From IMG/VR virus record IMGVR_UViG_3300025168_000658, positions 1 to 24,019 of that record: DNA of 24,019 bases; one strand, written 5' to 3'. Under the pieces are notes generated by a model that saw only the letters and a list, made by a program, of their open reading frames with translations, had not been told where the DNA came from and made no database searches. The DNA comes from a virus. The first letter of the stretch is position 1, and the number at the start of each line of letters is the position of its first letter. The position numbers and the translations under genes are program-made. Positions 13,163 to 19,855 of this stretch are shown here, piece by piece.

Positions 13163-13369
13163 ATGATAGTTTTTAACTACAAAAGCAAGAAAGAACTTAA
13201 AGAAAATATTGGCAAGCGTTTAGATTACATTGAAACCAGTATGTTTGGTAATCAATATGTATCAAATGGTGTATTAACTGGAGCAAATAGACCTCATATT
13301 ACTGGAAAAGGTAGAGAGTTTTTTGCAAATGTTACTATGAAAGATAATTTAATAGCGGCGGTCAAGTAA
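13163..13369 (+). CDS. Small conserved early protein, 68 aa, unknown
   Basis: 68 residues starting MIVFNYKSKKELKENIGKRL, then DYIETSMFGNQYVSNGVLTG and PHITGKGREFFANVTM. The pattern (IGK.LDYIETS.FG.EY..NG...G.NRP.ITG.GREFFA.VTM) is familiar from early regions of many marine phages, which supports a real gene, but I know no function. AGGAG lies about 8 bases before the ATG, 52 bases after the promoter. Likely a small alpha/beta domain; no catalytic residues stand out. Confidence 0.75.
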   Translation: MIVFNYKSKKELKENIGKRLDYIETSMFGNQYVSNGVLTGANRPHITGKGREFFANVTMKDNLIAAVK

Positions 13370-13370
13370 T

Positions 13371-13583
13371 ATGAAACAGTTCACAAACTTACAAAAAGCA
13401 CAACGGTATATCAATGACTTAGGATACTTTGTTAATGAGAGACATTCACTTAAACAAGACAAGTCTTTTATATATCATCACAAGTTTTCTAAAAGCAAAC
13501 ATTTGTTTTTAAAATCTGACTATACTTTTTTGAGTGCAGGTTCTATGGAAATGGGAACTGTGTGGACTATTCAAACTTTTTAA
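13371..13583 (+). CDS. Small early protein, 70 aa, unknown
   Basis: 70 residues: MKQFTNLQKAQRYINDLGYF, then VNERHSLKQDKSFIYHHKFS and a beta-like, aromatic-rich end. It starts one base after the previous stop, with no independent ribosome site beyond weak A/G, so coupling is likely. The basic, aromatic composition could suit a small nucleic-acid binder, but no family is recognised. Its stop codon directly abuts the conserved promoter block at 13585. Confidence 0.6.
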   Translation: MKQFTNLQKAQRYINDLGYFVNERHSLKQDKSFIYHHKFSKSKHLFLKSDYTFLSAGSMEMGTVWTIQTF

Positions 13584-13584
13584 G

Positions 13585-13645
13585 ATTATAAATATATCTT
13601 AAGATTATAGAAATGCTTGACAGGGTAACGGGGATGCGGTACACT
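13585..13645 (+). promoter_or_regulatory. Early promoter, second copy of the conserved block
   Basis: TTGACA (13617-13622), 17-base spacer, TACACT (13640-13645). The 38-base upstream block (13585-13622) matches 13051-13087 with a one-base length difference and a few substitutions. It drives the 34-residue gene and those that follow. Confidence 0.7.
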
Positions 13646-13688
13646 TCTCAGCGACAACAACGAATCATTAATCATAAAGGAGATAATT

Positions 13689-13793
13689 ATGGATGACAAT
13701 GAACATGATGAACTTATGAATTATCTTGAGTCTTTAGAGGCTTTAGATGAGGCAGACAAAGAACTTGAAGAATCAATTAACCCAACTACTTAG
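13689..13793 (+). CDS. Tiny acidic protein, 34 aa
   Basis: 34 residues, MDDNEHDELMNYLESLEALD then EADKELEESINPTT: 13 Asp/Glu against one Lys, with a helical heptad look. It is the first gene after a good promoter and has AAAGGAG 6-7 bases before its ATG, at least as good as the sites of longer genes around it. It is followed after 9 bases by the next start. An acidic mini-protein could be an inhibitor or nucleic-acid mimic, but this is only a guess from charge. Confidence 0.55.
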   Translation: MDDNEHDELMNYLESLEALDEADKELEESINPTT

Positions 13794-13802
13794 GAGATAA
13801 TC

Positions 13803-13997
13803 ATGGAGATTAACATACACAGAGTCAGTAAAATTGAAGTTAAAAAACGTAGTGATTTATCTACTTTTTCAACAAGAGATATCATAATTCACAGTAAAGA
13901 ATATGATAGTGAAACAAGAACATATGTAGATAGAACATTAGAATTGAATTGTTTTCTTAATGACAAATCAGTTGCAAAGCTTGTTTATACAGACTAG
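13803..13997 (+). CDS. Small early protein, 64 aa, unknown
   Basis: 64 residues: MEINIHRVSKIEVKKRSDLS, then TFSTRDIIIHSKEYDSETRT and a strand-rich end (LELNCFLNDKSVAKLVYTD). The alternating hydrophobic pattern suggests a small all-beta domain. The ATG has AGGAG 7 bases upstream. No family recognised. The following 66-base gap contains a 6-bp hairpin (TGGGTA with TACCCA near 14008-14031) without a T-run. Confidence 0.6.
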   Translation: MEINIHRVSKIEVKKRSDLSTFSTRDIIIHSKEYDSETRTYVDRTLELNCFLNDKSVAKLVYTD

Positions 13998-14064
13998 AAT
14001 TTAAGCGTGGGTATCGCTTCAAAACTACCCAACTAATATTAACTTATATCATTGGAGATAGATT

Positions 14065-14484
14065 ATGAAAATTACATATTCAAAGAAAGGCAGTAAGACA
14101 ACCACACCAATCAGTCAAGCACCATACTCAGTTAAAGCTGTATGGCATAGGGCTAATGATTTGGGTATTAACATTGTGAGAGTTCGTAGTGATAAAGAAC
14201 GCTATGAAGTCACCAAGGGTGATACGTTTGTAGGTTGGCATGGTGGTAAGACATCGCTTTACAAGCAACGTCAGAACCCTTCTAAGCCATTGTTTTTTAT
14301 GAGAAAGATTGCTTTAGGTAAAGAGAACAAGGGTATGCAAGTGCTTGAGATTTCTACTAACATGGATGCACAACAAACTTTTGATGTGATAGATGACTTT
14401 GAGTATAATACTTCTTTAAGTTTCTTCCAGAGATTGGTCATGAACTTTACTAGATTGATTACTGGTAGGCATTTGATATCCTAA
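14065..14484 (+). CDS. Early protein, 139 aa, unknown, basic
   Basis: 139 residues, strongly basic in the first two thirds. It starts MKITYSKKGSKTTTPISQAP; a central part reads VTKGDTFVGWHGGKTSLYKQ, and residues 100-120 include an acidic IDDFEY. It ends in an amphipathic helix (LSFFQRLVMNFTRLITGRHL) that might bind membrane or another protein. GGAG lies 8 bases before the ATG. No known family; the size and place among early genes fit a host- or transcription-directed function, without direct evidence. The 59 bases after it hold only a weak imperfect hairpin. Confidence 0.6.
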   Translation: MKITYSKKGSKTTTPISQAPYSVKAVWHRANDLGINIVRVRSDKERYEVTKGDTFVGWHGGKTSLYKQRQNPSKPLFFMRKIALGKENKGMQVLEISTNMDAQQTFDVIDDFEYNTSLSFFQRLVMNFTRLITGRHLIS

Positions 14485-14543
14485 GTGTTAAGTGCTAGGT
14501 ATCACTATAAAGTGCCTCTTTAATTTTAATGAGGATGAGTGCA

Positions 14544-14786
14544 ATGGAAAAGAAAACACACGGTAGAATTTTAGTAGAGCTATCAGACTTTTGGATTATG
14601 GAAGGTCGAGATGATTTGTTTGATGATTGTCTTGAAGAGATTTGTTCAGAGTATGATTTCTATGATGGTAAAATTAATGTCAAAGATTTGACACTTGAAT
14701 GGTTGCAGAAAGCTTTGTTTAAAGCTAACCCCCTATCAAGTGCAGACATCAAGAAGATGGCAAAAGATTACGGAGAAGATGTATAA
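14544..14786 (+). CDS. Small acidic helical protein, 80 aa, unknown
   Basis: 80 residues from the ATG at 14544 (MEKKTHGRILVELSDFWIME). Two earlier in-frame ATGs at 14529 and 14535 have no ribosome site in front, while GAGG 10-12 bases before 14544 favours the later one. The protein is acidic and helical (DDLFDDCLEEICSEYDFYDG, then LTLEWLQKALFKANPLSSAD). No family recognised. It precedes the Gp88-like gene by 16 bases. Confidence 0.6.
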   Translation: MEKKTHGRILVELSDFWIMEGRDDLFDDCLEEICSEYDFYDGKINVKDLTLEWLQKALFKANPLSSADIKKMAKDYGEDV

Positions 14787-14802
14787 ATTTTAGGAGATAG
14801 TT

Positions 14803-15513
14803 ATGAGTTATAGTTTATTGAGTTTTAGTAACCCAAAGATTTTAAAAGGTCGGGATGTGTATTCAGAATACTTAAGTGCAATACTGCACCTGAGTCCAAT
14901 CAATACAAAGATATGTCCTTATCAAGATATTGCAGGGTGCAAGGAGGCTTGTCTTAATACAGCAGGGCGTGGTGGTATTATAAAGAAGGGTGAAACCACT
15001 AATACCATACAACTAGCTAGAGAACGTAAGACTAAGTTGTTTTTAGAAGCTAGAGATATCTTCATGGACTACCTGATTACAGACATACAAAAGTTTGTAA
15101 GATACTGTAGTAAAAAAGATAAGCTTCCTTGCCTAAGACTCAATGGTACTAGTGACATACAATGGGAGCATATCAAAATTGACGGTAAGAATATCTTTGA
15201 GATGTTCCCTGATGTACAGTTCTATGACTATACTAAAATACCTACAAGAAAGATTGAGCAATACAAAAACTACCACTTGACATGGAGTTATTCAGAAGCT
15301 AGTAGCAAATATGCACAATACTTTGATGCTATCAAATACAATATTGCTGTAGTCTTTCATGGTACAATGCCTATTTATTACAAGGGCAGAGAAGTTATTG
15401 ATGGGGACAAGAGTGATATTAGATTTATGGACAAGCCCAATGTAGTTGTTGGACTTAAAGCAAAGGGCAAGGCACGACATGATAGCTCTGGCTTTGTAAT
15501 TCATACAGCATAG
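14803..15513 (+). CDS. Gp88-like phage protein with Cys cluster
   Basis: 236 residues. An N-terminal cluster CPYQDIAGCKEACLNTAGRG (Cys38, Cys46, Cys50: C-x7-C-x3-C) is followed by LARERKTKLFLEARDIFMDY and by CLRLNGTSDIQWEHI, VQFYDYTKIPTR and HLTWSYSE. This order of motifs is that of the Gp88 family of phage proteins first annotated in mycobacteriophages and seen in many other phages; function unproven. The three Cys and the beta-strand-plus-motif series would be compatible with a metal site in a barrel-like enzyme, which is inference. The frame is intact, with AGGAG 7 bases before the ATG. Confidence 0.7.
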   Translation: MSYSLLSFSNPKILKGRDVYSEYLSAILHLSPINTKICPYQDIAGCKEACLNTAGRGGIIKKGETTNTIQLARERKTKLFLEARDIFMDYLITDIQKFVRYCSKKDKLPCLRLNGTSDIQWEHIKIDGKNIFEMFPDVQFYDYTKIPTRKIEQYKNYHLTWSYSEASSKYAQYFDAIKYNIAVVFHGTMPIYYKGREVIDGDKSDIRFMDKPNVVVGLKAKGKARHDSSGFVIHTA

Positions 15514-15523
15514 GAGGTAGAAT

Positions 15524-15718
15524 ATGATTGAAATAATAATATATATAATTTTTGGTGGAGCTTTTTTAATTATGTTATCAGGTGCATATCTTTTAATACA
15601 AGATGCTGATAAACTACACAGTGAAAGGAAAAGATTAAAGGAAAAGTATCCTGATTTAAACAGAGAGCAAATTAAATTATTAGCTCGATTAAACTTAACG
15701 GAGAATACAAATGAGTAA
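15524..15718 (+). CDS. Small single-span membrane protein, 64 aa
   Basis: 64 residues. Residues 3-26 (IEIIIYIIFGGAFLIMLSGA and onward) form one clear membrane span near the N-terminus, followed by a charged helix (KLHSERKRLKEKYPDLNREQ). It is probably in the host inner membrane with the charged part in the cytoplasm. GGAGG lies 9 bases before the ATG. It overlaps the next gene by 8 bases. No family recognised; roles such as superinfection exclusion or membrane stress are possible but unsupported. Confidence 0.65.
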   Translation: MIEIIIYIIFGGAFLIMLSGAYLLIQDADKLHSERKRLKEKYPDLNREQIKLLARLNLTENTNE

Positions 15719-16175
15719 GATGTTATGTAGTATTAGTGATGACCCATACAACGATTACAGTGATTACATTGAAGGTACTGGTGTCTACAAAGGTACTAAA
15801 GAAGTTAATGGTGCTGATATATTTAAGTGGACTCAAGACCAGACAGAAGCAAGTTTGTTTTTGACAGAGACTATGCTTAACAAATCTATTATAGATGCAA
15901 ACAAGAGTGTCATTATTTTGACAGGCATGATGGATTTAAGTTATGATAACATGGTGGCTGGACACAAGCACAGCTACCCTGCTATATTTGAAAACGGTGT
16001 AGAGTCTCAAGTAAATTTCTACAAGACTAAACGTGGAGACAAACGTCTATCTGTTAAGAATTTAAAATCACAGGCTGAAGCAGGTATGGTCTTAAGACTT
16101 GTTGTAGACTGGAGTTGGGACATTACAGACTCAACAGGCAAACCATTAATTACATTACTATTGGAGGTAATATGA
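15711..16175 (+). CDS. Early protein, 154 aa, unknown
   Basis: 154 residues, mixed alpha/beta: MSKMLCSISDDPYNDYSDYI at the start, FKWTQDQTEASLFLTETMLN in the middle, then VIILTGMMDLSYDNMVAGHK and a strand-rich end. No catalytic signature or family recognised. The ATG overlaps the membrane-protein stop by 8 bases, and its own stop overlaps the next ATG (ATGA), so it is embedded in a tightly coupled set. The upstream GGAG is about 8-9 bases from the ATG. Confidence 0.6.
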   Translation: MSKMLCSISDDPYNDYSDYIEGTGVYKGTKEVNGADIFKWTQDQTEASLFLTETMLNKSIIDANKSVIILTGMMDLSYDNMVAGHKHSYPAIFENGVESQVNFYKTKRGDKRLSVKNLKSQAEAGMVLRLVVDWSWDITDSTGKPLITLLLEVI

Positions 16176-16516
16176 AAGGCATACTTATAAACCCATTCGA
16201 TGAGACAATCAAAGAAGTTATGTACTCTGGTAATTTTAGAGAGATATATGACTTGATTGATTGCAGGACTTTTACTGTGGTCAGGCTTAACAATGTAGAT
16301 GATATGTTTGTTGATGATGAGGGACTACTTATTGATAATAGATACTTTACTATCGGCAATAAAAATTATGCAGGTCGTGCTTTAATTATGTCTCATGATG
16401 ATGAGGGAGATACTGTAGGCACAGAACTGACTGTACAAGACATAGAAAGTGTGGTACAATGGTTGCCTGAAGGACACAGAGAGACTCCTTACATGGAGTT
16501 CAGAGCTTGGAATTAA
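16172..16516 (+). CDS. DUF3846-like protein, 114 aa
   Basis: 114 residues from the ATG at 16172, chosen because GGAGG lies 7 bases upstream and it overlaps the previous stop. The layout fits DUF3846: an opening ILINPFDETIKEVMYSGNFR, then EIYDLIDCRTFTVVRL, FVDDEGLL and AGRALIMSHDDEGD. Such proteins occur in many phages and plasmids and their role is unknown. No active-site residues are established. It is followed after 3 bases by the next gene. Confidence 0.7.
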   Translation: MKGILINPFDETIKEVMYSGNFREIYDLIDCRTFTVVRLNNVDDMFVDDEGLLIDNRYFTIGNKNYAGRALIMSHDDEGDTVGTELTVQDIESVVQWLPEGHRETPYMEFRAWN

Positions 16517-16519
16517 TAT

Positions 16520-16783
16520 ATGAATTCAAAACAAATTAAAAAACTTAGAAAGAAAGTCAGACCTATACAGGTTGAGTGGCTTCGTACCCTATTGCCTGAA
16601 GACCAAGCAGAGTCTATTACTGTTGATACAGTTGAGGGACTACTTCCAGAGCAGACACATGCTTTTGGTCAAGGACAATTACACATGTCATACATGACAG
16701 ACAAATGGATTATGAAATATCTCAAACAGTATCCAGACATTACAACTTTTGATGAACTAATAAAGGTATCTAAACATGGATGA
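16520..16783 (+). CDS. Small early protein, 87 aa, unknown
   Basis: 87 residues. A basic start (MNSKQIKKLRKKVRPIQVEW) is followed by LRTLLPEDQAESITVDTVEG and a helical end (WIMKYLKQYPDITTFDELIK). The look is of a small helical domain with a Lys/Arg-rich arm. The ribosome site is weak (GGA), and it overlaps the next gene by 8 bases. The pattern is familiar from marine phage early regions but without an assigned function. Confidence 0.6.
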   Translation: MNSKQIKKLRKKVRPIQVEWLRTLLPEDQAESITVDTVEGLLPEQTHAFGQGQLHMSYMTDKWIMKYLKQYPDITTFDELIKVSKHG

Positions 16784-17039
16784 GTATATTGTTGAGGTCG
16801 TGATAGATAATCATAGAGAAACTATTAAAACTTATGCTACTTCAATCTATTCTGCTATTGATAGTTTAATTACTATGTCTATGATAGATGTTGTGCTTCA
16901 CGTGACTTGTACTACCAACGGTAGGACATGGGATGTTGAGGGCATGGACATGAAAGCTATGAGAGAAATGAGAGCAGAGATAGATGAAGAAGCTTTACTA
17001 GAATCCTTCAAAGATTTTAATAGCAACACAATACACTAG
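16776..17039 (+). CDS. Small early protein, 87 aa, unknown
   Basis: 87 residues, acidic: MDEYIVEVVIDNHRETIKTY, a helix-strand middle (SAIDSLITMSMIDVVLHVTC) and a strongly acidic helical end (KAMREMRAEIDEEALLESFK). The beta-alpha-beta order resembles a small ferredoxin-like fold (inference). It overlaps the preceding gene by 8 bases, showing translational coupling, and ends 9 bases before the next start. No family recognised. Confidence 0.6.
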   Translation: MDEYIVEVVIDNHRETIKTYATSIYSAIDSLITMSMIDVVLHVTCTTNGRTWDVEGMDMKAMREMRAEIDEEALLESFKDFNSNTIH

Positions 17040-17048
17040 GAGGATACT

Positions 17049-17327
17049 ATGGAAGATGAAAATTGGACAGACAATACTGAAGCAAACGAAGATTCTACTT
17101 TTCTTACACAGAAAGAGTATGATGAAAGGTTTGTAAGACTAACAGAAGATGAGTACAGATATTTCTGCGATTGGATTGCTGTACACACACAAGAACTATA
17201 TGAAAACAAGGTAGGCTATGAGGCACGATGGACTCTTGACCCTAAAGTTTTCTATGTAAAACTATTGGATGAAAGTTTATATACTATAGATGAAATAATG
17301 CTTGACATCCGCAAAGAGATGGTGTAA
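17049..17327 (+). CDS. Small acidic early protein, 92 aa, unknown
   Basis: 92 residues, very acidic at the start (MEDENWTDNTEANEDSTFLT). A compact aromatic-rich part follows (YDERFVRLTEDEYRYFCDWI, then EARWTLDPKVFYVKLLDESL). AGGAGG lies 7 bases before the ATG. The last 26 bases of the gene carry a promoter sequence for the SSB unit, so it closes this block of small genes. No family recognised. Confidence 0.65.
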   Translation: MEDENWTDNTEANEDSTFLTQKEYDERFVRLTEDEYRYFCDWIAVHTQELYENKVGYEARWTLDPKVFYVKLLDESLYTIDEIMLDIRKEMV

Positions 17328-17330
17328 CAT
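17302..17330 (+). promoter_or_regulatory. Promoter for the SSB-replisome unit
   Basis: TTGACA (17302-17307), 17-base spacer, TAACAT (17325-17330, four of six). It shares the 10-mer ATGCTTGACA with the promoters at 13080 and 13615 and also has AT-rich sequence upstream, although it lies in coding sequence. The transcript would start near 17337. Confidence 0.5.
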
Positions 17331-17376
17331 GTGCAACATGACACTGAGCAACCAAAGAACTTTAAGCCCTCTATCT

Positions 17377-17451
17377 CCAAATAATAAACTATTTGGTTTG
17401 GCTTCAGTCCACAACTCCGAGAGTAGTTGGCTCATTAACTCTCTTTTATTT
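17377..17451 (+). terminator. Leader hairpins before SSB; second is terminator-like
   Basis: The first hairpin is 7 bp (17377-17383 with 17390-17396, 6-base loop). The second is 6 bp (17419-17424 with 17438-17443) followed by TTTTATTT. They lie in the untranslated leader of the SSB gene and could form an attenuator. A 42-codon frame (17329-17457) also runs through here but has no ribosome site. Confidence 0.4.
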
Positions 17452-17474
17452 AACTAACATCATAGGAGGCAAAT

Positions 17475-17888
17475 ATGATAATTGACGGAACGGCTTATTG
17501 GGCAAGTATCAAAACACCCAATACAACATTTGAACCCATGTACACAGTCAACCTTGTGGTTGATGAGGCAACAGCTAATGACTTTGCATCACGTGGACAT
17601 ACCATTAAGCAGATGGATGAAGGTTCTGCTGTAGTAGTTAAGCGTAAGGTAAATGGTCCTAACGGAATGGTTAGGTCTGCACCTAGATTGCTTGACCAAA
17701 ACAAACAGGAAGTAAATCTTGCTGTGGGTAATGGCTCTAAGGTTAGAGTCCAGTGTAACGAATACGCTTGGGAGTATGCAGGTAAGGCAGGAAAAAGTCT
17801 TGACCTACAGGCTGTCCAAATCGTAGACCTCATTGAATACAAAGCCGAAGATGGCTCTGAGTTCTTTGATGAAACAGAGGAGTTTTAA
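17475..17888 (+). CDS. Single-stranded DNA-binding protein, T7 gp2.5-like
   Basis: 137 residues. It opens MIIDGTAYWASIKTPNTTFE with a beta-rich OB-fold pattern (MYTVNLVVDEATANDFASRG, VVVKRKVNGPNG, KVRVQCNEYAWEYAGKAGKS) and ends in a strongly acidic tail with terminal Phe (SEFFDETEEF). That tail is the hallmark of gp2.5-type phage SSBs and binds the polymerase and primase-helicase. It is shorter than T7 gp2.5 (232 residues). AGGAGG lies about 7 bases before the ATG. Its place just upstream of primase and polymerase supports the call. Confidence 0.82.
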   Translation: MIIDGTAYWASIKTPNTTFEPMYTVNLVVDEATANDFASRGHTIKQMDEGSAVVVKRKVNGPNGMVRSAPRLLDQNKQEVNLAVGNGSKVRVQCNEYAWEYAGKAGKSLDLQAVQIVDLIEYKAEDGSEFFDETEEF

Positions 17889-17889
17889 T

Positions 17890-18141
17890 ATGATTGTTAG
17901 TATTAAAAATGATGATGGTGTTACATCTTATGATGTGACTAAGATTGAAGACGAGAATGTTAGGGCAAATGCTAATGTAATAATTAGTAAGGTGTCACAG
18001 TTAGAAGTCTTGCTTGAGGCACTAAGCTTTACTAGTGCTACGCATAGAGGTAATCTTGAAAGCTTGCTGAAAGAAAACCCTGATGCTATGGTTGAGACAG
18101 AAGAAGGAGAGGTAGAAGATACTGAAACTGATTCTGAATAA
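17890..18141 (+). CDS. Small protein between SSB and primase, 83 aa, acidic tail
   Basis: 83 residues from the ATG at 17890, one base after the SSB stop, with GAGGAG 9 bases upstream inside the SSB gene. It starts MIVSIKNDDGVTSYDVTKIE, has a helical middle (NANVIISKVSQLEVLLEALS) and a tail EETEEGEVEDTETDSE-like in charge at about 70-83. The tail echoes the acidic tail of the SSB, so it might touch the same partners (inference). No family recognised. Confidence 0.6.
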   Translation: MIVSIKNDDGVTSYDVTKIEDENVRANANVIISKVSQLEVLLEALSFTSATHRGNLESLLKENPDAMVETEEGEVEDTETDSE

Positions 18142-18148
18142 CTTTAAC

Positions 18149-18176
18149 AGGCTGGGTGTAAAAGCCTAGCCTTTTT
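18149..18176 (+). terminator. Intrinsic terminator / attenuator before primase-helicase
   Basis: An 8-bp stem (18149-18156 with 18165-18172, one G-U pair) and 8-base loop are followed by a TTTTT run to 18176. It lies between the 83-residue gene and the primase start at 18191. Since no promoter is evident downstream, partial read-through is likely and would keep SSB more abundant than the replisome enzymes. Confidence 0.7.
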
Positions 18177-18190
18177 CTACTGGAGATAGA

Positions 18191-19855
18191 ATGATACAAG
18201 AACGAACCCAATTCATTAAACACAAATTACCCTGTCCTAAATGTTCAAGCAGTGATGCAGTCTCTCTCAATGAGAATGGTTCTGCTAAATGCTTTAGTTG
18301 TGATACTTTCTTTACAGACTACGACAACGAATCAACAGGCAAGGTGATTGAGATGACAACAAAACCCAAGTCCGATAACACATTCCTTACATCCTATACT
18401 GGTGCTTATGGTTCACTAACCGACAGAGGTATCTCTGAAAAGACAGCAACCAAGTATGGTGTTAAGATTGTCAAGGACAGAAACAACAACGTAGTACAAC
18501 ACATCTATCCATTCTTTAATGGTAACGAGGTTGTTGGTACTAAGACACGATATGTAGAGAACAAAAACTTTGCTTGCAATGGAACATTTGAAGGCACTGG
18601 TTTGTTCGGAGAACAACTACATGGTAATACAGGTGGTAAGTATCTAACTATTACTGAAGGTGAGTGTGATGCTATGGCAGTGGATGAACTGTTCCAAGGT
18701 AAGTGGGCAGTGGTATCCGTCAAGCGTGGTGCATCATCAGCAGTAAAAGATATACGTGAAAGCATAGAGTTTGTTGAATCCTTTGACAATGTAGTACTAT
18801 GCTTTGACAATGACAAGGCAGGTAAGGAAGCGGCAAAAGCTGTAGCTAAAATACTAAAGCCTAACAAAACTAGAATCATGTCGTTCCCTAACGGATTCAA
18901 AGATGCTAATGAGATGCTCAAGCAGAAGAAGTTCACAGAGTTTACTCAAGCATGGTGGAACGCCAAGACATATACACCTTCAGGTATCATGGAGCTATCA
19001 TCTCAAAGAGGTGATTGGTTACATCGAGAAGAGAAGGAGAGCATTGCATACCCTTGGGAAGGACTTAACAAGAAACTATATGGTATGCGTAAAGGAGAAC
19101 TGGTCACACTTACAGGTGGCACAGGTCTTGGTAAGTCTAGTGTTACCAGAGAGTTGGAACATTGGCTTATCAAAAACACAGATGACAACGTAGGTATCGT
19201 AGCCCTTGAAGAGAACTGGTTGCGTACTGCTGATGGTATTTTATCCATCGAGGCTAACGATAGAATCTATCTGACAGAGAAGCGTAGAAACTATTCAGAC
19301 GATGACCTTCTAGGTTTGTTTGATAAAGCTATTCCTTCTGGCAGAGTATTCATTCACTCACATCTAGGAGCTACTGACATTGATGATATCTTTGCCAAGC
19401 TCAGATATATTATTGTAGGTTGTGAATGTAAATGGGTAATCGTTGACCACTTACATATGTTAGTCAATGTGTTACATGAAGGTGATGAGAGGCGTGGTAT
19501 TGACATGCTTATGAATCGCTTGAGGTCTCTGGTAGAAGAGACAGGTGTTGGTATGATATTAGTATCACACTTACGAAGAGCCGCAGGAGATAAGGGACAT
19601 GAGCAGGGTATCGAAGTATCCCTATCTCATCTCAAAGGTTCACAGGGTATTGCACAGTTATCAGATTGTGTGATTGCACTAGAGAGAAATCAACAGGCAA
19701 GTAACCCTGAAGAAGCTAACCTTACTAAGGTTCGTGTACTAAAATCTAGGTACACTGGAGACACAGGATTGGCTTGTGGTCTCCGATATAATTCAGATAC
19801 TGGTAGATTGTTTGAAGTATCTGAGGAGGAAACATTCGACAATGAACAGTTCTAA
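18191..19855 (+). CDS. Bifunctional primase-helicase, T7 gp4-like
   Basis: 554 residues, close to T7 gp4 (566). In order: an N-terminal zinc-binding domain with CPKC...CFSC (Cys15, 18, 34, 37); a TOPRIM primase core with TEGECDAMAV (about 155-164, Glu157) and LCFDNDKAG (Asp206, Asp208); a linker around 265-285; and a RecA-type helicase domain. The helicase has Walker A GGTGLGKSS (about 309-317), Walker B WVIVDHLHM (about 414-422) and a motif with ILVSHLRR (about 455-462). All catalytic residues look intact. It unwinds DNA 5' to 3' and makes primers at the fork. The start has GGAG 8 bases upstream, and the end overlaps the polymerase gene by 14 bases. Confidence 0.95.
   Translation: MIQERTQFIKHKLPCPKCSSSDAVSLNENGSAKCFSCDTFFTDYDNESTGKVIEMTTKPKSDNTFLTSYTGAYGSLTDRGISEKTATKYGVKIVKDRNNNVVQHIYPFFNGNEVVGTKTRYVENKNFACNGTFEGTGLFGEQLHGNTGGKYLTITEGECDAMAVDELFQGKWAVVSVKRGASSAVKDIRESIEFVESFDNVVLCFDNDKAGKEAAKAVAKILKPNKTRIMSFPNGFKDANEMLKQKKFTEFTQAWWNAKTYTPSGIMELSSQRGDWLHREEKESIAYPWEGLNKKLYGMRKGELVTLTGGTGLGKSSVTRELEHWLIKNTDDNVGIVALEENWLRTADGILSIEANDRIYLTEKRRNYSDDDLLGLFDKAIPSGRVFIHSHLGATDIDDIFAKLRYIIVGCECKWVIVDHLHMLVNVLHEGDERRGIDMLMNRLRSLVEETGVGMILVSHLRRAAGDKGHEQGIEVSLSHLKGSQGIAQLSDCVIALERNQQASNPEEANLTKVRVLKSRYTGDTGLACGLRYNSDTGRLFEVSEEETFDNEQF

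Noticed and set aside
15904-15938. TTGACA-like promoter inside the 154-residue gene
   Set aside because: A TATGAT -10 needs an 18-base spacer and there is no shared ATGCTTGACA context; likely chance in AT-rich coding DNA.
17329-17457. A 42-codon frame in the SSB leader
   Set aside because: There is no ribosome site, composition is ordinary, and two hairpins in the same stretch explain it better as leader RNA. Kept only as a remote possibility.
18505-18936. A 143-codon minus-strand frame inside the primase gene
   Set aside because: It is antisense to a gene with intact TOPRIM motifs; it has no ribosome site or known similarity.
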